Of a stretch of DNA of 17,178 nt, positions 1 to 6,972 are shown piece by piece. Source of the DNA: Deinococcus marmoris. GTDB taxonomy: Bacteria > Deinococcota > Deinococci > Deinococcales > Deinococcaceae. The notes below the pieces were generated by a model. That model was not told the origin of the DNA and ran no database searches. It saw nothing but the letters and a program-made list of their open reading frames with translations. Position numbers and translations under genes: made by a program. The stretch lies in assembly GCF_001949125.1 (NCBI RefSeq), contig NZ_MSTI01000042.1, positions 1-17,178 on the forward strand, given 5' to 3'. Every line of letters starts with the position of its first letter. Within the stretch, counting starts at the first letter, position 1.

Positions 1-139
1 CCCAGCCGCTGTAGCGGCTGAGATTCAATGCATTGATTCGGCCAGGAATGGCCTGCCACAGCGGCATCAGGTGGAGGAAGAAGCGCTGTTGGGTAAGAGG
101 AAGATGAAGCAAAGTCAGCAGTACGGGTAAAATGGTCAT
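1..139 (-). CDS. Transposase, N-terminal fragment (IS4/IS701-like), runs off left edge
   Basis: The minus strand reads open from an ATG at 139 to the window edge (46 codons), beginning MTILPVLLTLLHLPLTQQRF and ending in NLSRYSGW. This resembles the N-terminus of DDE transposases common in Deinococcus insertion sequences (IS4/IS701-like group); the catalytic core is outside the window, so the family is an inference. The start is supported by an AGGAG motif six bases upstream. The surrounding DNA is more AT-rich than the following gene, as expected for an acquired element. The inner end of the element probably lies somewhere in 200-260, but no terminal inverted repeat can be defined because the other end is missing. 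Confidence 0.65.
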   Translation of the reverse strand, partial: MTILPVLLTLLHLPLTQQRFFLHLMPLWQAIPGRINALNLSRYSGW

Positions 140-187
140 CGGGTCTCCTGGGGGCAGTCTTGAGAACTTCACCCTAGCGGAGACCCG
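140..187 (-). promoter_or_regulatory. 9-bp inverted repeat enclosing transposase ribosome binding site
   Basis: CGGGTCTCC at 140-148 is the exact reverse complement of GGAGACCCG at 179-187, with 30 bases between. In the transposase transcript (minus strand) the downstream arm contains the GGAG of the ribosome binding site and touches the ATG at 139. A possible -10 box TAGGGT (176-171) lies between the arms. A transcript from it would lack the upstream arm, whereas read-through RNA would carry both and hide the site. The pairing is seen directly; the regulatory role is inferred by analogy with IS10 and IS50. Confidence 0.6.
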
Positions 188-335
188 TTTTTTGGTCCAT
201 TTCAATTTTTCGTCAAAACTGTCCGAACCATTGATAAGGGCCGTTGATGTGTGGGCTGGTGCTATGGGGGCGGGCATACTCGCTTTGTTCCCCTCGCCCA
301 TATGCCCTGCCTCCTAGCCCGTACACTGCCCTGTT
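188..335. other. Intergenic region between IS end and U32 gene
   Basis: No gene is seen here. The left part (to about 235) is AT-rich and probably belongs to the insertion sequence leader or end. The right part is GC-rich and holds a GGGCATA / TATGCCC inverted repeat around 275-307, and then the TACACT box used by the U32 gene. The exact IS boundary cannot be placed. Confidence 0.4.
322..327 (+). promoter_or_regulatory. TACACT -10 box, leaderless start of U32 gene
   Basis: TACACT ends eight bases before the ATG at 336 and there is no Shine-Dalgarno sequence, so transcription would begin at or next to the start codon. No recognisable -35 box is seen. Confidence 0.5.
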
Positions 336-2894
336 ATGTTGCGTCCCCGAGTCAAGCCTGAAGTCATGAGTCCAGTGGGAGGCTTTCCCCAACTGAAGGC
401 AGCGGTGGAAGCCGGGGCCGACGCGGTGTTCTTCGGCGTCAATCCGGCGAGTGGCGAGGGCCGGGCGGATGGCGCGGGCTTTCACGCGCGGGCCAAAGTC
501 GGTTTTGACGCCGAGGCCCTGCCCGAGATCATGCGCAGCCTGCACGCGCGCGGGGTGCAGGGCTTCGTCACCTTCAACGTGCTGGTCTTTGACCGCGAAT
601 TGCGGGATGCCGAACGCCAACTGATGGCGCTGGCTGAGGCCGGTGTGGACGCCCTGATCGTGCAGGATCACGGTGTCGCCCGCCTCGCCCAGCAGATCTG
701 CCCCGATCTGCCTATCCACGGCAGCACGCAGATGAGCATCACCTCCGCCGAGGGGGCCGAACACGCCCGCCGCTTCGGGGCCAGCCGCGTGGTGCTGGGC
801 CGCGAGCTGAGCCTGAAAGACATTGAGCGCATCGCTAATCAGACGGACGTGGAGTTGGAAACCTTCGTTCACGGCGCACTGTGCGTCAGCTATAGCGGCC
901 AGTGCTTTTCCTCCGAGGCGTGGGGGGGCCGCAGCGCCAACCGGGGCCAGTGCGCCCAGGCGTGCCGCCTGCCCTATGACCTGCTGGTAGATGGTGAATA
1001 CCGTGATCTGGGCGACGCCCGCTACCTGCTTTCCCCCGGTGACCTCTACGCGCTGCATCAGGTGCCGGAACTGGTGCGAATCGGCGTCAACTGCCTGAAA
1101 ATCGAGGGGCGTTACAAGGACGCCGAATTCGTGGCCCTGACCACCGCCGCCTACCGTCAGGCCGTGGACGAGGCGTGGGCGGGCCTGCCGCTGAGCATCA
1201 CGCCGCAGCAGGAGCAGGATCTGGAGCAGGTCTACTCGCGTGGTCTGGCCCCGCATTTCATGGCCGGGACCAACCACCAGACGGTGGTGCGTGGGCGTGC
1301 GCCGAGGCACCGGGGCGTGCCTGTCGGCACCGTACGGGGCGTCACTGAACGCGGTGTGCTGGCTGAACTGTCCGAACCCCTCAAGCCCGGCGACGGTCTG
1401 GTCTTTGATCCCGCCAACTGGCGCACACCCGAGGGCCGCGAGGAAGGCGGTTTCCTGTACGGGTTGTGGCAGAACGGACAGCAGACTGAGGACGTGCGGG
1501 CCGGGGGCGTCTACGAACTGCGCTTCGGGCGCGGCGCGGTGGACGGCTCGCGCGTTCGCGTGGGCGATCCGGTCTGGCGCACGCATGACCCCAGCCTGAA
1601 TGCCCGCGTCAAAGCGCTGATCGAGGCGGGCGATCCGGTCTATACGCGCCCGATCAGCGCCCATTTCGTGGGCCATGTCGGGCAGCCGCCCCAGCTCACC
1701 TTGACCGATGAGGCAGGCCACAGCTTCACCGCCAGTCTCCCCGAACCCCTATCGCCTGCCCGCAACCGTGCGCTGGACGAATCCGGTTTGAGAGAGCAAC
1801 TGGGGAAACTCGGTGGCACTGGCTATCACCTGCAAGAACTGAGTGTGGATTTGCGCGGCGAGGGCTTTTTGCCCGTCAGCGCCCTGAACGGACTGCGGCG
1901 GGAAGTGGTGGAAGGATTGACCGAACTGCGGGCGCAGGCTCCGGCACGGCGGATCGAGGGTGTGCTGGACCATGTCCTTTCCACCGTCTCACGTCCAATG
2001 GATGAACAGAGGACTGAAAACCCGCGTCTCCACATCCTCGTCCGCACCCCTGAACAACTGGACGCGGCCCTGGCCGAAGCGCCGGATTCCATCACCCTGG
2101 ATTATCTGGAACTGTATGGCCTGAAACCCAGCGTGGAGCGCGTGAAAGCTGCTGGAATCGCCGTGCGGGTGGCGAGTCCGCGCATCCTCAAGCCCACGGA
2201 ACAGAACTTGCAGAAGTTCCTGCTGTCGCTGGACGCCGGGATTCTGGTTCGCAGCGGCGGTCTGCTGGAAGGCTTGCAGGACGCGGGCGAAACCGAGTTG
2301 ACCGGCGACTTTTCCCTGAACGCCGCCAATGTCCTGACCGCCCGTGCGCTGCTAGAGCTGGGCCTCGACAGGCTGACGCCCACGCATGACCTGAACGCGC
2401 AGCAGATCACGGAACTGGCCGGATTGGTTGGCCCCGGACGACTGGAGGTCATCGCCTACGGTCACCTGCCCGTTTTTCACACCGAGCATTGCGTGTTCTG
2501 CCGTTTCCTGAGCGACGGCACGGATTACACCAACTGCGGCCACCCCTGCGAAACCCACCGCATAGCCCTGCGCGACGAACGCGGGCGCACGCATCCGGTG
2601 ATGGCCGACGTGGGCTGCCGCAACACCGTGTTCGAGGGCCGTCCGCAGATCGCCGCCGCTCATCTGAAGGACTGGCTGGCGGCGGGCCTGCACGACTTGC
2701 GCCTCGAATTCGTTCACGAAACGCCAGAGCAGGTGCGCGAGGTCATCCGCGCCCACCGCGCTTTCCTGGCAGGAGAGATCGGTGCAGGTGAACTGGAGGC
2801 CACCCTCTCGAAACTTTCGGAAGGCGGGACCACCGAGGGCAGCCTGTTCATACCGCACGACTTCGGAATGCTGGACGCGCTGCCCATCGTGTAA
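336..2894 (+). CDS. rlhA: U32 family (collagenase-like) RNA hydroxylase, RlhA-like, 852 aa
   Basis: This is a U32-family protein. Members with this architecture include RlhA (YdcP), which makes 5-hydroxycytidine at C2501 of 23S rRNA using an Fe-S cluster; that modification has been reported in Deinococcus radiodurans ribosomes. The N-terminal U32 barrel begins at KPEVMSPVGG and AGADAVFFG. Four cysteines, C183-x6-C190-x15-C206-x3-C210, match the family Fe-S motif, followed by CLKIEGRYK near 253. The middle (about 390-510) resembles DUF3656. A C-terminal region carries a second cysteine set, C719, C722, C734, C738 and C761. The protein is longer than E. coli RlhA (about 650-670 aa), mainly through this C-terminal part. 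It stands alone with its own TAnnnT promoter. Family membership is firm; RlhA as opposed to another U32 paralogue (TrhP, UbiU, UbiV) is inferred from length and the DUF3656-like segment. Confidence 0.85.
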   Translation: MLRPRVKPEVMSPVGGFPQLKAAVEAGADAVFFGVNPASGEGRADGAGFHARAKVGFDAEALPEIMRSLHARGVQGFVTFNVLVFDRELRDAERQLMALAEAGVDALIVQDHGVARLAQQICPDLPIHGSTQMSITSAEGAEHARRFGASRVVLGRELSLKDIERIANQTDVELETFVHGALCVSYSGQCFSSEAWGGRSANRGQCAQACRLPYDLLVDGEYRDLGDARYLLSPGDLYALHQVPELVRIGVNCLKIEGRYKDAEFVALTTAAYRQAVDEAWAGLPLSITPQQEQDLEQVYSRGLAPHFMAGTNHQTVVRGRAPRHRGVPVGTVRGVTERGVLAELSEPLKPGDGLVFDPANWRTPEGREEGGFLYGLWQNGQQTEDVRAGGVYELRFGRGAVDGSRVRVGDPVWRTHDPSLNARVKALIEAGDPVYTRPISAHFVGHVGQPPQLTLTDEAGHSFTASLPEPLSPARNRALDESGLREQLGKLGGTGYHLQELSVDLRGEGFLPVSALNGLRREVVEGLTELRAQAPARRIEGVLDHVLSTVSRPMDEQRTENPRLHILVRTPEQLDAALAEAPDSITLDYLELYGLKPSVERVKAAGIAVRVASPRILKPTEQNLQKFLLSLDAGILVRSGGLLEGLQDAGETELTGDFSLNAANVLTARALLELGLDRLTPTHDLNAQQITELAGLVGPGRLEVIAYGHLPVFHTEHCVFCRFLSDGTDYTNCGHPCETHRIALRDERGRTHPVMADVGCRNTVFEGRPQIAAAHLKDWLAAGLHDLRLEFVHETPEQVREVIRAHRAFLAGEIGAGELEATLSKLSEGGTTEGSLFIPHDFGMLDALPIV

Positions 2895-2963
2895 TCTCCA
2901 GGCAGTCCCGGCATTCCGAACGGGGATGTTAGATTCCTCCCGGTCAATTGGGGCGTCTTCGGG

Positions 2964-2969
2964 TACGCT
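2964..2969 (+). promoter_or_regulatory. TACGCT -10 box for DUF402 gene
   Basis: TACGCT ends five bases before the ATG at 2975, which favours this start over an in-frame TTG at 2948 that lies upstream of the box. Confidence 0.5.
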
Positions 2970-2974
2970 GGCCC

Positions 2975-3529
2975 ATGCTTCCTCACGCGCATCCGGTCAA
3001 GGTGGAGCGGCACGATGTTCAGGCAAAATGTCATTACACAAATACCGGCGTGCGCGCCGTGAAAACCTACCGAGAGACGAGCGCGGGCCTGTATGTGGCC
3101 CGCGATTTCGTTGGGCATCCGCGCATTCGCCACTGGCAGGCGCACCTGCTGCCCGCGCAGCATCTGGTGGTCTGCCGCTACGCCTTTCACGGACGGCGCG
3201 AGCATGATTATTACATCGACGTGGCCCAGATCACCCGCGAGGGCGGCGTCTGGAGCGTGCGTGACCTGTACCTGGACATCGTGTTGCACGACGGTCTGGG
3301 CGCAGAAATTGCCGACACCGATGAATTGCTGGCGGCCTGGGAGGCGGGTTTCTTGACCTCCGACGAATTGCGGCAGGCCATCGAGGTGGCCCACGGCACC
3401 GTCTCGGAACTGGCCCGCGCCGAGTACACCCTGAACCACTGGCTGACCGCGCAGGATTTGCGGCTGGAATGGCAGAGCGATGTTCAGGACGAGCAGATGG
3501 ACGAGGCCAGACACCCGGCCCTGTCCTGA
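2975..3529 (+). CDS. DUF402 domain protein, probable nucleoside-diphosphate hydrolase-like
   Basis: The 184-residue product carries the hallmark DUF402 segment VWSVRDLYLDIVLHDG followed by the acidic EIADTDELLAAWEAGFLT, preceded by YAFHGRREHDYYIDVA. Characterised DUF402 proteins include a Staphylococcus nucleoside di/triphosphatase and Streptomyces FomD, a CMP-phosphonate hydrolase. They use a cluster of Asp, Glu and Lys residues to bind divalent metal, and the Asp-rich DLYLD and DTDEL motifs here fit that site. The substrate in this organism is unknown. The start was chosen at ATG 2975 because of the TACGCT box just upstream; an in-frame TTG at 2948 is possible. The gene lies 80 bases after the U32 gene and 25 bases before the next, each with its own -10 box, so co-transcription is not required. 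Confidence 0.82.
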   Translation: MLPHAHPVKVERHDVQAKCHYTNTGVRAVKTYRETSAGLYVARDFVGHPRIRHWQAHLLPAQHLVVCRYAFHGRREHDYYIDVAQITREGGVWSVRDLYLDIVLHDGLGAEIADTDELLAAWEAGFLTSDELRQAIEVAHGTVSELARAEYTLNHWLTAQDLRLEWQSDVQDEQMDEARHPALS

Positions 3530-3542
3530 CATCCGCCTGTCC

Positions 3543-3548
3543 TAAAAT
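3543..3548 (+). promoter_or_regulatory. TAAAAT -10 box for nucleotidyltransferase-like gene
   Basis: TAAAAT ends six bases before a GTG at 3555. It supports GTG as the start rather than the out-of-frame ATG at 3551. Confidence 0.5.
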
Positions 3549-3554
3549 CTATGG

Positions 3555-4271
3555 GTGAAGATCGACGGCAGTCCCCATCAGACCCGCCTGGAAGCTGCAC
3601 TGCCCGCCGTTTTGAAGCGCATTGCCGCCACACCGGGCGTTTACGCGGCGCTGTGGTGCGGCTCTGCGGCGCGTGGGGAGGCCAACGTCTACAGCGATCT
3701 GAATTTTCACGCGCTGGTGACGGGTGATCACCGCTGGCGCAGCAATTTCGTGGTGGACGGCGTGCCCGTGGAGGTCTTTCACAATCCGGTCCGCAAGGTG
3801 CGTGCCATGTTCGCCGCAGAGGACGCCGCGACGATCACCATGTTTGCCCAGGGCCGGGCGGTGCTGCCTCATCCTGATCTGGACGCGCTAATGGCCGAGG
3901 CCTGTGCCCTCTATGCCGCTGGCCCCACGCCCAGACCTGTCAGTCCATCCACACAGTTCATGCTGGTGGACGTCGTGATGGACGCCCGCGCCAGCCGCCA
4001 AACTCCGGTTCACGCGCTGACTGTCATGGCGGCGCTCGGCCCGCTGGTGATGCGGTCCCTGTACGCCGCTGGTGGCTGGTGGGACGTGAAACGTGAACAT
4101 TGGCTGGACGATCTGGAGGCCAAGGCTCCAGCGGTTGCCCAGGAACTCCGGCTCGTGCTGGGCGCAGCGACGGATGACGCGCGGCAGGAGGCGTTCGAGG
4201 TTCTGGCACGGCGGCTGACCGGCCAACTGGAGTACACGGACGGCGCAACTGAACCCGAACCCGTCCCCTGA
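3555..4271 (+). CDS. Nucleotidyltransferase-fold protein with altered active site
   Basis: The 238-residue product starts with GTG. An N-terminal polymerase-beta-like nucleotidyltransferase domain is recognised from WCGSAARGEANVYSDLNFHA: G36-S37 and D48 sit in the GSx10D motif. The second metal ligand, normally Asp, is Asn50. The third acidic position is probably E73 in GVPVEVFHN. The C-terminal part (about 115-235) is helical and resembles the helical tail of aminoglycoside- or lincosamide-type nucleotidyltransferases, with WWDVKREHWLDDLEAKAP near 178-195. The loss of the DxD pair makes normal catalysis uncertain. Substrate and role are unknown. It is one of three proteins with this fold in the window; the others are at 13491 and 15499. 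Confidence 0.75.
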   Translation: MKIDGSPHQTRLEAALPAVLKRIAATPGVYAALWCGSAARGEANVYSDLNFHALVTGDHRWRSNFVVDGVPVEVFHNPVRKVRAMFAAEDAATITMFAQGRAVLPHPDLDALMAEACALYAAGPTPRPVSPSTQFMLVDVVMDARASRQTPVHALTVMAALGPLVMRSLYAAGGWWDVKREHWLDDLEAKAPAVAQELRLVLGAATDDARQEAFEVLARRLTGQLEYTDGATEPEPVP

Positions 4272-4304
4272 ATCCGAGTCAGTCCCCTGTCATTCCGCCC
4301 GGCC

Positions 4305-4310
4305 TAAACT
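4305..4310 (+). promoter_or_regulatory. TAAACT -10 box for ABC transporter gene
   Basis: TAAACT ends seven bases before the ATG at 4318, with no Shine-Dalgarno sequence. This indicates leaderless expression of the ABC ATPase. Confidence 0.5.
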
Positions 4311-4317
4311 TTACCCA

Positions 4318-5094
4318 ATGATCGAGGTCAGCCACTACAGCAAACGCTACGGCGCACACGAGGCCGTGCAGGACCTCAGCTTTACCGTGCAGCCCGGCGC
4401 GGTCTTTGGCCTGCTGGGCAGCAACGGGGCAGGGAAGACCACAACCATCCGCGCGCTGGTGGGCCTGACGCGCCCGACTTCCGGCACCGTGCGCGTGGCT
4501 GGGTTTGACGTGTGGAAGGAGCCGGTGAAAGCAAAAGCTGCCTTCGGCTACATCCCGGATCGTCCGTACCTGTACGGCAAGCTGACCGCCCGCGAATTGC
4601 TGCGCTTCGTGGGCCAGCTCTACAAGGTGGAGGGCGCAGACGCCGAGATTGACCGCTGGCTCACGCTGTTTCGCCTGGAGGACTTCGGCAACGAATTGAT
4701 CGAGACCTTCTCGCATGGGATGCGGCAGAAGGTGGCGATCATCTCCGCCATGCTGCCCGATCCCGGCGTGCTGATCATTGACGAGCCGATGGTGGGCCTG
4801 GACCCCCACGCCGCCCGGCAGGTGCGCGAACTGTTTCGCGCCCATGCAGACCGGGGCCGCACGGTGCTGCTGACCACCCACAGCCTGCCGCTGGCCGAGG
4901 CCGTGTGTGACCGCCTGGTGGTGCTGGACCGGGGCCGCGTGCTGGGCGAGGGCACGATGGATGACCTGCGCACCCGCACTGGCACGGCAGCCGGGGGCGT
5001 CCACGGCGACAGTCTGGAACGCATCTTCTTCCGCCTGATGGAAGAGGAGCAGGAGGAAGAAAGGCAGCGGCGGGAAGTGGTGGCGGCAGGATGA
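4318..5094 (+). CDS. ABC transporter ATP-binding protein
   Basis: The 258-residue ATPase subunit would energise export by the membrane protein encoded next (5234). The Walker A motif GSNGAGKTT is at 34-42, an ABC signature of the FSHGMRQK type (rather than LSGGQ) at 131-138, Walker B VLIIDEP at 151-157, the D-loop GLD at 160-162 and the switch histidine H188 in LLTTHS. A charged tail EEEQEEERQRRE follows at the C-terminus. The F/LSHGM signature is typical of the DRA/CcmA-like ATPases that pair with large two-domain exporters. The transported substrate cannot be read from sequence. The start is set by the TAAACT box. The membrane gene begins 139 bases downstream and is probably co-transcribed. 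Confidence 0.92.
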   Translation: MIEVSHYSKRYGAHEAVQDLSFTVQPGAVFGLLGSNGAGKTTTIRALVGLTRPTSGTVRVAGFDVWKEPVKAKAAFGYIPDRPYLYGKLTARELLRFVGQLYKVEGADAEIDRWLTLFRLEDFGNELIETFSHGMRQKVAIISAMLPDPGVLIIDEPMVGLDPHAARQVRELFRAHADRGRTVLLTTHSLPLAEAVCDRLVVLDRGRVLGEGTMDDLRTRTGTAAGGVHGDSLERIFFRLMEEEQEEERQRREVVAAG

Positions 5095-5233
5095 ATGGCT
5101 TGCTGAGGGCCGCGAGCTTTTCTCCCTCCCTCCTCGTGGGGGAGGGCCGGGGAGGGGGGGCCACCCAGAAGCGAACCTGTCCCATCCGTGTCCGCCTCCA
5201 TCAACCATCACCCTTCAACCATCAACCCACCCC
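5095..5233. repeat. Intergenic spacer with GC-rich palindrome and short direct repeat
   Basis: The spacer between the two ABC genes contains a C/G-rich hairpin (CCCTCC at 5128-5133 pairing with GGAGGG at 5141-5146, loop TCGTGGG) followed by a long G-rich run to 5160. Further on, TCAACCATCA occurs twice (5201-5210 and 5215-5224). No gene is seen. Palindromes of this CCCTCCTCGTGGGGGAGGG type recur between genes in many GC-rich bacteria, so this is probably a dispersed REP-like element. There is no T-tract, so it is not called a terminator. Confidence 0.45.
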
Positions 5234-6925
5234 ATGACCACCCGCCCCGCCCCCACCATCCAGCCTCTGCGCCAACCCAGCCTCCTGAACCTCAAGCTGA
5301 CCGCCCTGCGCCACACGCTGCGGCGGGGGCCGAAGTGGGGCTACGTCTTCGTTGCCCTGCTGGCGGTGTTGCTCGTCTGGGGCGAGGTCTACGGCATCTG
5401 GAGGGCGCTGAATTTCCTGGGGTCATTCGGCAGCATCGGCACCAACGTCTTTGCCCGCGTGCTGGAAATCGGCCTGATCACCCTGTCCAGCGGCGTGACC
5501 TTCAGCGCCACCACCGCCGCCATTTCTACTTTGTATCTCAGCGAGGACCTGAATTTCCTGCTCACCCAGCCGATCAAAACATGGCGCGTCTTTGCCCTGA
5601 AGGTTTCCGAGACCTTCCTGAACACGGCGATGGTGCCGGTGTTCCTGACCATTCCGCTGCTGCTGACGGTGGGCGTGTTTTTCCACGCGCCAGTCTGGGC
5701 CTACCCGCTGATGGTGCTGACCGCCCTGATGACTTTCGCCGCTCCGGTGGGCCTGGGCGCATTGCTGGCCGTGCTGCTGATGCGTGTGGCCCCGGTGGGC
5801 CGCGTACGCGAGGTCAGCACCGGACTGGGTGTGCTGATCAGCGCCGGACTGGTCTACGCCATCCGCGCCCTGCGCCCCGAGGTCCTGATTCAGAAGATGC
5901 AGGACCCGGCGCAGTTTGAAACCCTGCTCAAGAATTTTGCCAGCCCTAGCAGCCCGTTTCTGCCCCCGGTGTGGGCCTCGCAGAGCATCTGGGGCGCGGC
6001 GCAGGGACGGCTGGACTGGGGGTTGCTGCCCCTGCTGATCCTCACGGTGGGCCTGCTGGCCGCCGCCACGGCCCTCGCCACCCGCGCCTATCAGGACGGC
6101 TGGGCGCGGGCGCTGGATTCCAGCACGCCCCGGCTGGACCCGACGCCGAAGCGGGCCACGCTGACAGAAAGGCTGTTTGCTCGCCTCGGCCCCGGCGGCA
6201 GCCTCGCCTACAAGGACCTGCGCGTGACCCTGCGCGATCCGACGCAGTGGAGCCAACTGCTGGTGGTGGTGGCGCTGGCGGGCGTGTATCTGGTCAGCGT
6301 GAAAGCTGTGCCGATTCCCATTCCGCAGTTCCGGGGCATCCTGGGCTACGTGCAACTGGCCTTTCAGGGCTTTATCGTCTCCGGTGTGGCCGTGCGGCTG
6401 GCCTTTCCCGCCCTCAGCACCGAGGCCAAGGCGTACTGGCTGCTGCGAACCGGCCCGATCAGCGCCCAGCAGATTGTGCTGAGCAAGTTTTACGGCGTGC
6501 TGCCCGTCACACTCACGCTGGGGCTAGTCATGGGCATTGCCAGCGCCCGCAGCATGGACCTGGGACCCACCCTGCTGCTCCTGAGTGTGCTGGTCAGCGT
6601 CAGCAACGCCTTTGTGATCACGGCGCTGGGTGTGGGCCTGGGTGCGGCGGCCCCCAAATTTGACGCCGACAACCCGGCAGAAATCGGCGTCAGTCCCGGC
6701 GGGCTGGCCTTCATGGGCCTGAGTCTGGCGTACTCGGTGCTGTGCCTGCTGCTGCTGGCGCGTCCGGCGGCGGGCAGCGTGCTGCGCCCGGACCTCTTTC
6801 CCGGCCTGTATGCGCTGGGAACGCCTGAGGGCGTGCTGGGACTGATCGGCCTGACGCTGGCAACAGTGCTGGGAACGTGGCTCAGCTTGCGGCTGGGCTG
6901 GCGACGGCTGGACGCGCTGGAATAG
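5234..6925 (+). CDS. ABC exporter membrane subunit, 563 aa
   Basis: This is a large polytopic inner-membrane protein of the putative ABC exporter type. It has roughly eleven or twelve hydrophobic segments, for example near residues 35-55, 75-100, 130-190, 200-215, 255-285, 375-410, 425-480, 505-525 and 540-560. The motif YLSEDLNFLLTQPI (about 100-113), followed by a KVSETFLNT stretch, is characteristic: a cytoplasmic loop after the second helix that probably contacts the ATPase. A second soluble loop (about 290-345) contains AYKDLRVTLRDPTQW, and a related helix set follows, suggesting two homologous halves. The partner ATPase is directly upstream. No Shine-Dalgarno is evident before the ATG, so the start is taken as the first ATG in frame. 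Substrate is unknown. Confidence 0.85.
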   Translation: MTTRPAPTIQPLRQPSLLNLKLTALRHTLRRGPKWGYVFVALLAVLLVWGEVYGIWRALNFLGSFGSIGTNVFARVLEIGLITLSSGVTFSATTAAISTLYLSEDLNFLLTQPIKTWRVFALKVSETFLNTAMVPVFLTIPLLLTVGVFFHAPVWAYPLMVLTALMTFAAPVGLGALLAVLLMRVAPVGRVREVSTGLGVLISAGLVYAIRALRPEVLIQKMQDPAQFETLLKNFASPSSPFLPPVWASQSIWGAAQGRLDWGLLPLLILTVGLLAAATALATRAYQDGWARALDSSTPRLDPTPKRATLTERLFARLGPGGSLAYKDLRVTLRDPTQWSQLLVVVALAGVYLVSVKAVPIPIPQFRGILGYVQLAFQGFIVSGVAVRLAFPALSTEAKAYWLLRTGPISAQQIVLSKFYGVLPVTLTLGLVMGIASARSMDLGPTLLLLSVLVSVSNAFVITALGVGLGAAAPKFDADNPAEIGVSPGGLAFMGLSLAYSVLCLLLLARPAAGSVLRPDLFPGLYALGTPEGVLGLIGLTLATVLGTWLSLRLGWRRLDALE

Positions 6926-6957
6926 CGTTGGGCGAAGCGCACAGCGGCGGTGGGGTG

Positions 6958-6963
6958 CATAAT
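6958..6963 (+). promoter_or_regulatory. CATAAT -10-like box for membrane protein gene
   Basis: CATAAT, preceded by TG, ends nine bases before the ATG at 6973. It fits a -10 box placed for a leaderless or near-leaderless transcript, though less well than the TAnnnT boxes of the neighbours. Confidence 0.4.
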
Positions 6964-6972
6964 CGCCGCAAG

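Noticed and set aside
213..1721. Long minus-strand open frame (about 500 codons) opposite the U32 gene
   Set aside because: It is antisense to a well-supported gene, has low-complexity His/Gln/Gly-rich composition typical of reverse-complement GC-rich coding DNA, and has no start signals.
2714..3532. Minus-strand open frame spanning the U32 end and the DUF402 gene
   Set aside because: It runs across two real plus-strand genes and their promoter; no family resemblance.
3551..3560. ATG at 3551 as start of the nucleotidyltransferase-like gene
   Set aside because: It is out of frame with the conserved domain; the GTG at 3555 is in frame and correctly spaced from TAAAAT.
5121..5160. Rho-independent terminator after the ABC ATPase
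   Set aside because: The G/C palindrome is followed by a G-run rather than T residues, and the next gene is the expected partner.
4279..6355. Two 310-codon minus-strand open frames opposite the ABC transporter genes
   Set aside because: They are shadows of strongly supported genes with clear ATPase motifs and membrane helices on the plus strand.
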